The notes under the pieces are model-generated. The model had not been told where the DNA came from and made no database searches. It saw nothing but the letters and a program-made list of their open reading frames with translations. From Deltaproteobacteria bacterium (lineage in GTDB: Bacteria > Myxococcota_A > UBA9160 > UBA4427): a stretch of 15,265 bases of DNA. The stretch is taken from contig DRKE01000525.1 in NCBI GenBank assembly GCA_011051925.1, forward strand, positions 1-15,265, written 5' to 3'. Positions 1-6,704 of the stretch are shown here, in pieces; position 1 is the first letter of the stretch, and each line of letters starts with the position of its first letter. A program made the position numbers and the translations under genes.

Positions 1-1971
1 CTGGCGGGCATGTTCGGTCTCGACCCCATCAGCCTGCTCGCGCACCACCTCGAAGACATCCTCGACGGTCTCCGGTTGGGCCGCGTCTCCCTCGACTCGC
101 CAGCGATCGAATTGTTGGATGAAGGCGTGGCGCTGCTGGCCGGGATGATGGTGCGACTGGAGCACGGCGAGGCGTCCGAAGCGGATGACGCCGCTGCGGC
201 GCGGGCCTTCATCGAGCGGATCGATCTGAGCATCGAGGACGCCGGAGCGGAACATCCCGACGAACTCGAGCAGCTGGATGTCGACCCCTCGCTGTTGCGC
301 GCGCTCACCGAGTACGAAGAACATCGTCTGCGCGAGAGCATCCGGCGCGGTCGCCATCTGGCGCTGGTCGACTCCGTCTTCGAGATCGCCAGCTTCGAGG
401 AGGGACTCGCTTCGCTGTCGGCCGCCGTGCGGGAGGTCGGCGAGGTCATCTCGACCCTGCCTTCGTCCGGAGAGGTGCCCGATAGCCAGATCCGCTTCTC
501 CCTGCTGGTCTCGTGTGGAATCGATCCGGATCGACTTCGGGATCGTCTCGCGTCTCCGGACACCCGGGTCCGCGGAATCCATTCCCCGGGATCCGGCGGG
601 ACGTCGGTCGTTCCGGGATCGGGTACGGGACATTCCGCGTCTCCGGACACCGGCCCCGATCCCGATGATCGTCGCCCCGAGCCTTCCGCGGAGATCGACA
701 GGAATGAAACCGGAGCGCCGGATCGCGACGGTCGCGAATCGGGATCCCGGGAAGCACCCGAGATCGAATCCCTGCGATCGATCAGTGAAACCGTCCGGGT
801 CGACATCCGCAAGCTCGACGAGTTGATGAATCTCGTCGGTGAACTCGTGATCCATCGGAGTGCGATCGCCGATCTGGCCATGCGTCTGTCCACGAACCCG
901 GACACGATCGGGTTCGGGGCCGAGCTGGGCCGGACGAGCAAACTGCTCGGTCGGAAACTGAAGGAGCTGCAAGCGGGCGTCCTCGATGCCCGCATGGTGC
1001 CGCTCCGCCAGATCTTCGAGAAGCTGGCCCGGGTCGTTCGTCGATTGCGTCGGGATCTCGGAAAGGAAGTCGAGCTGGAATTCCAGGGGGCAGAGACGGA
1101 ACTCGACAAACTGATCGTCGAACAGCTCGTCGACCCTCTCGTCCATATCGTACGGAATGCCTTCGACCATGCACTGGAACCCGAGGCGGAACGCGAAGCG
1201 GCAGGAAAACCGCCGATCGGCCGGATCCTCGTTCGCGCTTTCCATCGCGGCAATCACGTGGTGATCGAGGTCGCGGACGACGGGCGCGGAATGGACGTCG
1301 AAGCCATCCGGTCGAAGGCCATCCAGGCTGGACTGATCGCCGAGAACCAGCCGCTGACCCATGGCGAGACCCTCAATCTCGTTTTCGAGGCGGGACTCTC
1401 GACCTGTGAATCGGTTTCGGAAACCAGCGGCCGGGGCGTCGGAATGGACGTCGTCGCGTCGAATCTCGCGGAGATGGGTGGGATGGTCGATCTGGCCTCG
1501 ACCCGGGGGCAGGGGACCACCGTGACGATCATCCTGCCGACCACGCTGGCCATCATCCAGGCGTTGATCGTCGGGGTCGGGGGCGAACGCTTCGCGATTC
1601 CCCTCAACTCCGTACTCGAAACGTTGCTGGTCGAGCCCGGACAGGTCGGACACAGCGAAGGACGTGAGGTTCTCGACCTGCGGGGTGAACCGCTGCTCCT
1701 GAGGCGGCTGGCAGACGAGTTCGAGATCGACGTCGCCGATCGACGAGCGAAACAGTTCGTCGTCGTTCTCGGTCTCGGTGAACAGCGTCTGGGTCTGCTG
1801 GTCGATCGTCTCGAGGGGCAGCAGGATACGGTGATCAAGCCGATCAAGGGGCCTTTCCAGCAGATCCGGGGCATTTCCGGAGCGACGGAGCTGGGTGAGC
1901 GCGGAACGATTCTCGTGATCGACGTCTCGGCGATCGTGACCGATTCCGTTCGCCGGAGGGAGGCGGCATGA
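1..1971 (+). CDS. cheA: CheA chemotaxis histidine kinase, 5'-truncated by window edge
   Basis: Cytoplasmic kinase that autophosphorylates in receptor arrays and passes phosphate to CheY and CheB. The frame is open from base 1 (656 residues here). The first residues, LAGMFGL then LAHHLEDILDGLR, are the tail of the P1/Hpt domain, so the phosphorylated His lies just upstream of the window. Residues ~97-175 form a P2-position block with an LTEYEEHRLRE motif, unlike enterobacterial P2. Residues ~185-255 are a Gly/Pro/Asp-rich linker. P3 dimerisation starts at ~261 (KLDELMNLVGELV). The ATPase domain has the N box at 380-393 (RNAFDHALE; the usual Gly is Ala391), G1 DDGRGM at 426-431, G2 SGRGVGMD at 476-483 and GQGTTV at 503-508. 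The P5 CheW-like domain runs from ~521 to the end. The stop overlaps cheW1 (ATGA). The identification is firm; only the N-terminus is unseen. Confidence 0.97.
   Translation: MAGMFGLDPISLLAHHLEDILDGLRLGRVSLDSPAIELLDEGVALLAGMMVRLEHGEASEADDAAAARAFIERIDLSIEDAGAEHPDELEQLDVDPSLLRALTEYEEHRLRESIRRGRHLALVDSVFEIASFEEGLASLSAAVREVGEVISTLPSSGEVPDSQIRFSLLVSCGIDPDRLRDRLASPDTRVRGIHSPGSGGTSVVPGSGTGHSASPDTGPDPDDRRPEPSAEIDRNETGAPDRDGRESGSREAPEIESLRSISETVRVDIRKLDELMNLVGELVIHRSAIADLAMRLSTNPDTIGFGAELGRTSKLLGRKLKELQAGVLDARMVPLRQIFEKLARVVRRLRRDLGKEVELEFQGAETELDKLIVEQLVDPLVHIVRNAFDHALEPEAEREAAGKPPIGRILVRAFHRGNHVVIEVADDGRGMDVEAIRSKAIQAGLIAENQPLTHGETLNLVFEAGLSTCESVSETSGRGVGMDVVASNLAEMGGMVDLASTRGQGTTVTIILPTTLAIIQALIVGVGGERFAIPLNSVLETLLVEPGQVGHSEGREVLDLRGEPLLLRRLADEFEIDVADRRAKQFVVVLGLGEQRLGLLVDRLEGQQDTVIKPIKGPFQQIRGISGATELGERGTILVIDVSAIVTDSVRRREAA
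549..651 (+). repeat. 16-base direct repeat in the CheA linker
   Basis: CGCGTCTCCGGACACC occurs exactly at 549-564 and again at 636-651, 87 bases (29 codons) apart and in the same frame. Both copies encode Ala-Ser-Pro-Asp-Thr in the linker between the P2-position domain and P3. The flanks also share CCGGGATC-type sequence. It looks like a remnant of an in-frame duplication in a low-constraint linker; no regulatory role is suggested. Confidence 0.6.
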
Positions 1972-2519
1972 ACGGTCCTCTCGATCCGGAAACCCGGGGC
2001 TCGGGGGATTCCGCCTCGGATCTCGAACGCCTGGCCCGCGCGGCCACGATCGGCTTCGATGCGTCGAGTGATCGCGAGGGACCCGACCGGGATCGTGGTC
2101 GCGTCCGGCAGCTGCTGGCTTTCGGGCTCGATCGGGGTGTCTACGCCATCGACGTCGAGCGCATCCGTGAGATCGTTCGCGTGCGGGAGACGACGCGACT
2201 TCCCCGTTCTCCCGACTGGTTGCTGGGCGTCGTCGCCCTGCGCGGTGAGGTCGTCGAGATCATCGATCTCCGTCTCCGGCTGGGTCTGCCCGCTGCGGAG
2301 CCCGATCGCGCCAGTCGCGTCATCGTGCTCCACGGGGATGGCGAGAGATCGGCCGGGCTCCTCGTGGATTCCGTGAGCGAGGTGCTCCGGGTGCCGGAAG
2401 GCGGGATGATGCCGGCTCAGGGGCTCGACCTGCTTTCGGTGGTGGCGGTCTGCCGACGGGATGGAGAGTTCGTTTCGGTCATCGACCCGGATCTGGCCCT
2501 GGGAGAGACAGATGGCTGA
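1968..2519 (+). CDS. cheW: CheW-type coupling protein (first copy), N-terminally extended
   Basis: CheW proteins connect receptors to CheA in the signalling array. This one has 183 residues, a little longer than a typical CheW, because ~45 charged, probably disordered residues precede the domain. The CheW fold begins at RQLLAFGL (~46) and contains the VYAIDVERIREIV strand/turn, the ALRGEVVEIIDL motif carrying the Arg conserved in CheW, and a GLLVDSVSEVL segment. The ATG overlaps the cheA stop as ATGA and has GGAGGGAGG at 1955-1963, so translation is probably coupled to cheA. It differs clearly from the second CheW just downstream, so they are not a recent duplication. Alternative reading: a CheV-like protein, excluded because no receiver domain is present. 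Confidence 0.95.
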   Translation: MNGPLDPETRGSGDSASDLERLARAATIGFDASSDREGPDRDRGRVRQLLAFGLDRGVYAIDVERIREIVRVRETTRLPRSPDWLLGVVALRGEVVEIIDLRLRLGLPAAEPDRASRVIVLHGDGERSAGLLVDSVSEVLRVPEGGMMPAQGLDLLSVVAVCRRDGEFVSVIDPDLALGETDG

Positions 2520-3012
2520 ATCGTTCGAGATGATCGTCGATGCTTCGTCCCTGAACCTGGCCTGCTTCGAAGTGAAGGGACAGACCCATGCGGTCGAGGT
2601 CGCGCATGTCCGGGAGATCGTGCGGATGATGGAGATCACGCCCCTGCCGCGGGCTCCGGATCTCATCGAAGGGGTGATCGAGCTGCGTGGTGCGGTCGTT
2701 CCCGTCGTCGACCTCGCACGTCTCCTGGGTCGCGGCCGGAGCGATCGGGGAAGCCAGACGCGGATCGTGGTGCTCGGGGCTGGCGATCTCACCCTCGGTC
2801 TGCAGGTCGATGCCGCGACGGACGTTCTGGGCTTTTCCGCCAGTCGGGCGGAGCCCGTTCCGGAACTGGCGACGAGCGCCGGATACGATCTCGTGGAGTT
2901 CATCGTTCGTCCGGAAGACGGCCCCCCGATCATGGTCCTGTCGGTCGATCGGCTGATCTCGAGGCTGCTCGGGACGTCTCCCGGCAATCCGCCGATGGAG
3001 GTGACCGGATGA
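2512..3012 (+). CDS. cheW: CheW-type coupling protein (second copy)
   Basis: Second coupling protein, 166 residues, of ordinary CheW length. The domain begins at LACFEVKGQTHAVEV and carries VREIVRMMEITPLPRAPD, then IELRGAVVPVVDL with the conserved Arg, and LGLQVDAATDVL near the end. The chosen ATG overlaps the first cheW by 8 bases and has GGGAGA at 2501-2506, five bases upstream. A start 51 bases further upstream in the same frame would read through cheW1 coding sequence and add residues with no resemblance to CheW. Two different CheWs beside one CheA and one receptor suggest either mixed core units or one dedicated to another receptor set. The stop overlaps the receptor gene as ATGA. Confidence 0.95.
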   Translation: MAESFEMIVDASSLNLACFEVKGQTHAVEVAHVREIVRMMEITPLPRAPDLIEGVIELRGAVVPVVDLARLLGRGRSDRGSQTRIVVLGAGDLTLGLQVDAATDVLGFSASRAEPVPELATSAGYDLVEFIVRPEDGPPIMVLSVDRLISRLLGTSPGNPPMEVTG

Positions 3013-5606
3013 GTCGTTCGGAATCCATCCTCGGTTCCCGAGAGTTCAGATGGCGATGTTTCCGCTTCGAGGTCGTCTCGACGGGTGCGGCGTTGATTCT
3101 CGTCTGGGTCTACCTCGCGACCGTTCCCGGTCTCGGGCCGTCGGAGGCGATCGCGTTGTTCGGGAGTCTCTGCTCGGCGGCGTTGATCGTCGGGGCCCTC
3201 GTCGCCCTGGGACTGCATGACCGTCTGGCGCCGATCGTCCGGCATCTGGACGGTGGTTCGGACGCGCTCGCGGAAGACGTGCGAAGGGAGACCGCGCGGC
3301 GGGCGCTCGAGTCCATCCGGGCCCTGCCGACCCATCTCCAGAGGACGAAATGGCTGCTGGCCGGCGTGACGCTCGTCTTCGTTCCCCTCGCGATGTGGCT
3401 CCTCGGATTCGAAGACTGGCTGGGGGGGGCTCGACTCCGCAGCCTGGGGACGATCGCCTTCGCCGGGTTCGGACTCGGTGGCGTTTTCGGTCGACAATGG
3501 GCGAAACAGGCCTGGGCGGGTCTGAGGAGCGAACTGGCCTCGATCGTGGGCGACCGCGACTCCGCTGGGGACGACGCCGTTCCCCGTTCCTTCCAGAGGA
3601 GGGGGGTCGTCGGGGTCCTCGTTTTCGCGCTCGCTGCCGTCCTCCTGGTCATCGACGTCGTTTCCCTCGAAGTCCGGGATCTCGCGGCGAAGGATGCGGC
3701 CGCCCTGGCCGGGGTCGCGCTCGAAGCCGTCGCCTCTGGCGATCCGGATCTCCCGATCCCGGAGCGGATCGCGCACCGATCCTTCCGGATGGAGGAGGGA
3801 TCGCTTCCCATCGAATTCGCCGAGATCCATGCCGAACCTTTCGGGCAGATCGCTTCGGCAGGTCTGTCGGAAGCCTTCGTCGATGCGCTCGATGCCCAGC
3901 TCGAACTCGGTCGGTCTGCTGGCCGGATCGTGCCGTCCGGGGGGGGCGAGGTCGGTGCCTACCGGCGTCTCGATGGCGGGTCGATCCTGGTGGCGAGCAT
4001 CCGGCGGACCGATCTCCCTCATCTCGGGGTGATCTTCCGGCCGCCGCTGCTCGCGGTCGTGCTCGGCATCCTCGTCGGCGCCGCCGTTCTCGGTGGGTTG
4101 GGAGCCCGGGAGATCGATCTCGGCCTGGCCGCGCTTCGGTCCGGCCTGGTCCGCATGCAGGAGGGCGACTTCTCGGCCGGGGCGATCCATGACGCCGATG
4201 ACGAGTTCGGGACGTTGGCCCGATCACTCGATGGCCTGCGCGATTCGATCCGATCGCGTCTCTCCCGCCTGATCGAGGCCGGTCGGGAATTCGATCGCCT
4301 GGGCTCGGACATCTCCCTCGCGATCGAAACGATGGCCGCGGTCTCGGGAGAGTGCAGCCGGAAGACCCAGCATGCGAGCCGGATGATGGATCGGGTCGGC
4401 GCTTTCAGCGAGGAGGCTTCCCGATCGAGCGAGGACCTCAAGAACGTCGTCGACGGATCGGAGCACGCGATTCTGGAATTGGCTGCCGCAGGGGAACAGC
4501 TGAGGGAGACAGCCTCGGTGTTGACCGAGAAGGCAGACGCGGTCTCGGAATCGATGGAGCAGATGGTCGGCAGCGTGAAGCAGGTCGCGGGTACGGCGGA
4601 TCGCCTCGCGGCTGCGTCGGAAGAGACCTCTTCGAGCATGGAGGAGATGGCCAGCGCGATGCGTGCGGTCGATACCTCCGCGGAAACGACCGCGAACCTT
4701 TCCCGCGACGTCGTGAAGAAGGCCGAACTGGGTCAGGCCAAGGTCGTGCAGACGATCGAGGGAATGGAGGCCATCCGTGAGGCGACGGAAGCGGCCGAAC
4801 GCGTGATTCGCGGTCTGGGGGCCCGGACGAAGGAGATCGGAGGCATCCTCGACGTGATCGACGATGTTGCGGACGAGACGAACCTGCTGGCCCTGAACGC
4901 AGCGATCATCGCGGCCCAGGCGGGGGAACAGGGCAAGGCCTTCTCCGTGGTGGCCGATGAGATCAAGGAGCTCGCGGATCGCGTCCTGGCGAGTACGAAG
5001 GAGATCGGGGGATTGATCCGGGCGGTCCAGGCCGAGAGCGAGAACGCCATCGGCGCGATCGAGGCGGGATCGATCAGTGTGATGAGTGGGGTCGATCTCT
5101 CGGCGGAGGCCGGACGGACTCTCGAAGAGATCACGGTCGCTTCCCGTGAGAGTGGAAGCCGGATCAGCGAGATCCTCGCCTCGGTCCGGGAACAGACGAA
5201 AGCCGCCTCGCACGTCGTTTCGCTGATGGAACGCGTGAGGGATTCCGCAGAGCAGATCGGCGTCGCGGGGATGCAGCAGGAGCGTGGGAACGAGGTCATC
5301 TACCGGTCGGCCCTGACGATGCGCGAGGTCGCACAACAGGTCCGGGCCACGACGGAAGAACAGACGCGAGGCTTCGGCCAGATTCGTGAGAACGTGGATG
5401 CCGTACGCCACACGGTCGACAGGATCTCGCAAACCCTCGACGATCAGTCGTCGGGTTGTCAGGAGATCAAGGTCGTCCTGGATTCCCTCGCGGAGGGCTC
5501 GACCTCCCATGACGAGGTCCTGGAGCAGGTGCGACGGGCCCTGCGGAAGTTGACGACACAGGCGCAGGGACTGCGCGACGAGGCGGAGCGGATCCGCCTG
5601 GAATGA
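3009..5606 (+). CDS. Methyl-accepting chemotaxis receptor with six predicted membrane helices
   Basis: Inner-membrane receptor of 865 residues. Hydrophobic segments lie at about 21-39, 46-69, 115-133, 145-161, 199-219 and 344-364. The N-terminus is positively charged and so probably cytoplasmic. A cytoplasmic loop spans 70-114, and a ~124-residue probable periplasmic sensor region lies between the last two helices. I do not recognise a named sensor fold there. HAMP follows at ~365-420, then a long coiled-coil signalling domain with the hairpin tip at ~620-650 (ETNLLALNAAI..AQAGE). The tip differs from Tsr at key contact sites (I634, Q637). A good match to the methylation-site pattern is at 534-543 (EE at 538-539). 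No C-terminal NWETF-like CheR tether is present. It overlaps cheW2 by 4 bases and has GGAGG at 2997-3001. Two runs of eight G lie inside the gene. Confidence 0.95.
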   Translation: MSRSESILGSREFRWRCFRFEVVSTGAALILVWVYLATVPGLGPSEAIALFGSLCSAALIVGALVALGLHDRLAPIVRHLDGGSDALAEDVRRETARRALESIRALPTHLQRTKWLLAGVTLVFVPLAMWLLGFEDWLGGARLRSLGTIAFAGFGLGGVFGRQWAKQAWAGLRSELASIVGDRDSAGDDAVPRSFQRRGVVGVLVFALAAVLLVIDVVSLEVRDLAAKDAAALAGVALEAVASGDPDLPIPERIAHRSFRMEEGSLPIEFAEIHAEPFGQIASAGLSEAFVDALDAQLELGRSAGRIVPSGGGEVGAYRRLDGGSILVASIRRTDLPHLGVIFRPPLLAVVLGILVGAAVLGGLGAREIDLGLAALRSGLVRMQEGDFSAGAIHDADDEFGTLARSLDGLRDSIRSRLSRLIEAGREFDRLGSDISLAIETMAAVSGECSRKTQHASRMMDRVGAFSEEASRSSEDLKNVVDGSEHAILELAAAGEQLRETASVLTEKADAVSESMEQMVGSVKQVAGTADRLAAASEETSSSMEEMASAMRAVDTSAETTANLSRDVVKKAELGQAKVVQTIEGMEAIREATEAAERVIRGLGARTKEIGGILDVIDDVADETNLLALNAAIIAAQAGEQGKAFSVVADEIKELADRVLASTKEIGGLIRAVQAESENAIGAIEAGSISVMSGVDLSAEAGRTLEEITVASRESGSRISEILASVREQTKAASHVVSLMERVRDSAEQIGVAGMQQERGNEVIYRSALTMREVAQQVRATTEEQTRGFGQIRENVDAVRHTVDRISQTLDDQSSGCQEIKVVLDSLAEGSTSHDEVLEQVRRALRKLTTQAQGLRDEAERIRLE
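3422..3429 (+). repeat. G8 homopolymer inside the receptor gene
   Basis: Eight consecutive G, encoding Gly-Gly after the third membrane helix of the receptor. A slip of one base would truncate the receptor. A second G8 lies at 3949-3956. Tracts of this length are expected a few times by chance in a genome this G-rich, so phase variation is only a possibility. Confidence 0.5.
3949..3956 (+). repeat. Second G8 homopolymer inside the receptor gene
   Basis: Eight consecutive G encoding part of Ser-Gly-Gly-Gly in the probable periplasmic sensor region, shortly before the last membrane helix. A one-base slip would remove HAMP and the signalling domain. No polymorphism can be seen in one sequence. 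Confidence 0.5.
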
Positions 5607-5637
5607 GGAAGTCCGGGTCGGCCGACGACCCGACCGT

Positions 5638-5643
5638 GGGGAG
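5638..5643 (+). promoter_or_regulatory. Ribosome binding site that decides the start of the zinc-ribbon/receiver gene
   Basis: GGGGAG lies 7 bases before the ATG at 5651 and 4 bases before the ATG at 5648. The in-frame ATG at 5603, which overlaps the receptor stop as ATGA, has only a GGAG 14 bases away. Zinc ribbons of this family normally start within a few residues of the first CxxC. This favours 5651. Confidence 0.6.
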
Positions 5644-5650
5644 ATGGATG

Positions 5651-6700
5651 ATGGTTGCTGGATGTCCCAAATGCAGTGCTCGATACCGTGTCGATGCGTC
5701 GCGCATCGGTCCGGAAGGTGCGAAGCTTCGTTGCACGAAGTGCTCCGCGGTCTTTCTCGTCCGGCCGCCACGCGCCCGAAGCGGATCCGGCGAGGCGGCT
5801 CCGTCCCCGACCGGATCGTCGACCGTCGAAAGGCCCGTGGCCGCCGCGTCCGGGCCGGAGACGCCAGAACCGCCCCCGGATCCGGCCCGTCTGGTCCTCG
5901 TCGCCGATCCGGACGAGGCGCGCGGAAAGGCGACGACGGATGCCGTTCGGCGTTGGGGTCTCGACCCCGTCCTGGTTCACGATGGCGTCGAGGCGATGCT
6001 CGCGATCCAGCGGATGCTTCCGCCCGTGATCGTGCTCGATGCGGCACTGCCGAAGATGTTCGGTTTCCAGATCTGTGAAGTCGTGAAGCGGAACGAGAGC
6101 CTGCGTGATACGAAGGTCGTCCTGGTCGGGGCGATCCATCATCAGGATCGCTATCGGCGGGATCCTTCGGATCTCTACGGGGCAGACGTGTACATCGAGA
6201 GCCCGGATCTTCCGGACGGCTTGCGTCCCCTGCTCGAGGACGCGGGGCTTCTCGATCGGGAGGGGGCGGGTGGGAATCCGCGAACGACCTCGAGCCCGGA
6301 AGCAGCGGCCCCACCGCCGAGCCCGGAGCCCGAGTTCGATTCGAGCGTCGCGATGCCGCCGGAAGAAGAGGATCCGCCGCCGCATGCCTCGGAGGCCACG
6401 AGCGTCCCGCCGCCGACGGCGCCCACACCGAGCGTCGAAGCCGAGGATCCGGAGCGGACGGCGGAAAGGGAGCGTGCGGAACGCCTTGCCCGGATCGCGG
6501 TTTCCGAGATGGTCCTCTACCAGCCCGACAAGTTCGATCAGGCGGCGAGGGATGGAACGCTCGAGCAGGCCCTGGATCTCGAAATCCAGGAGGCGCAGGC
6601 GCTGCTCCGCCAGCGGATCGGGGAAGAAGTGCGCGCTGAGAGGGATTTCATCCTCGACGAACTCCAGCGGGTCGCGAAGGAACGGATCGCCCAGGGATGA
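5651..6700 (+). CDS. Zinc-ribbon protein with a degenerate receiver domain and a helical C-terminal domain
   Basis: 349 residues from the preferred start (365 if the ATG at 5603 is used). Residues 1-40 form an MJ0042-type zinc ribbon: C5-P-K-C8, 19 residues, C28-T-K-C31. Residues ~79-200 are receiver-like. D86/D88 and the phospho-acceptor position D130 remain, but the Thr/Ser switch position is G160 and the conserved Lys position is S184. The segment DLYGADVYIE (175-183) resembles a receiver subfamily I associate with Geobacter-type bacteria. Residues ~205-268 are a Pro/Glu-rich linker. Residues ~276-346 are helical and charged (LARIAVSEMVLYQPDKF), a C-terminal domain I have seen on similar deltaproteobacterial proteins. 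It lies 44 bases after the receptor stop and 4 before the HEAT gene. Its role is unknown: the domains suggest binding to protein or nucleic acid under CheA control, but this is inference. Confidence 0.85.
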   Translation: MVAGCPKCSARYRVDASRIGPEGAKLRCTKCSAVFLVRPPRARSGSGEAAPSPTGSSTVERPVAAASGPETPEPPPDPARLVLVADPDEARGKATTDAVRRWGLDPVLVHDGVEAMLAIQRMLPPVIVLDAALPKMFGFQICEVVKRNESLRDTKVVLVGAIHHQDRYRRDPSDLYGADVYIESPDLPDGLRPLLEDAGLLDREGAGGNPRTTSSPEAAAPPPSPEPEFDSSVAMPPEEEDPPPHASEATSVPPPTAPTPSVEAEDPERTAERERAERLARIAVSEMVLYQPDKFDQAARDGTLEQALDLEIQEAQALLRQRIGEEVRAERDFILDELQRVAKERIAQG

Positions 6701-6704
6701 ACGG

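Noticed and set aside
1..30. CheA lacking its Hpt domain
   Set aside because: The visible sequence is the end of P1 in frame from base 1, so the His is simply outside the window.
1968..3012. The two cheW genes as a recent tandem duplication
   Set aside because: Their sequences differ throughout and share only family motifs; one has a 45-residue extension.
1254..4190. Very long open frame on the minus strand across cheA, cheW1, cheW2 and the receptor gene
   Set aside because: It is antisense to clear cheA/cheW/receptor coding. Its translation is Arg/Pro/Ser/Asp-rich with no domain; it is an effect of high GC and third-position bias.
4224..6428. Long minus-strand open frame across the receptor and zinc-ribbon genes
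   Set aside because: Low-complexity Arg/Asp-rich product with no recognisable motif, antisense to well-supported genes.
6105..6704. Upstream extension of the HEAT-repeat protein
   Set aside because: It overlaps the zinc-ribbon gene in another frame and is Arg/Ser-rich without HEAT pattern. The ATG at 6705 has a proper SD.
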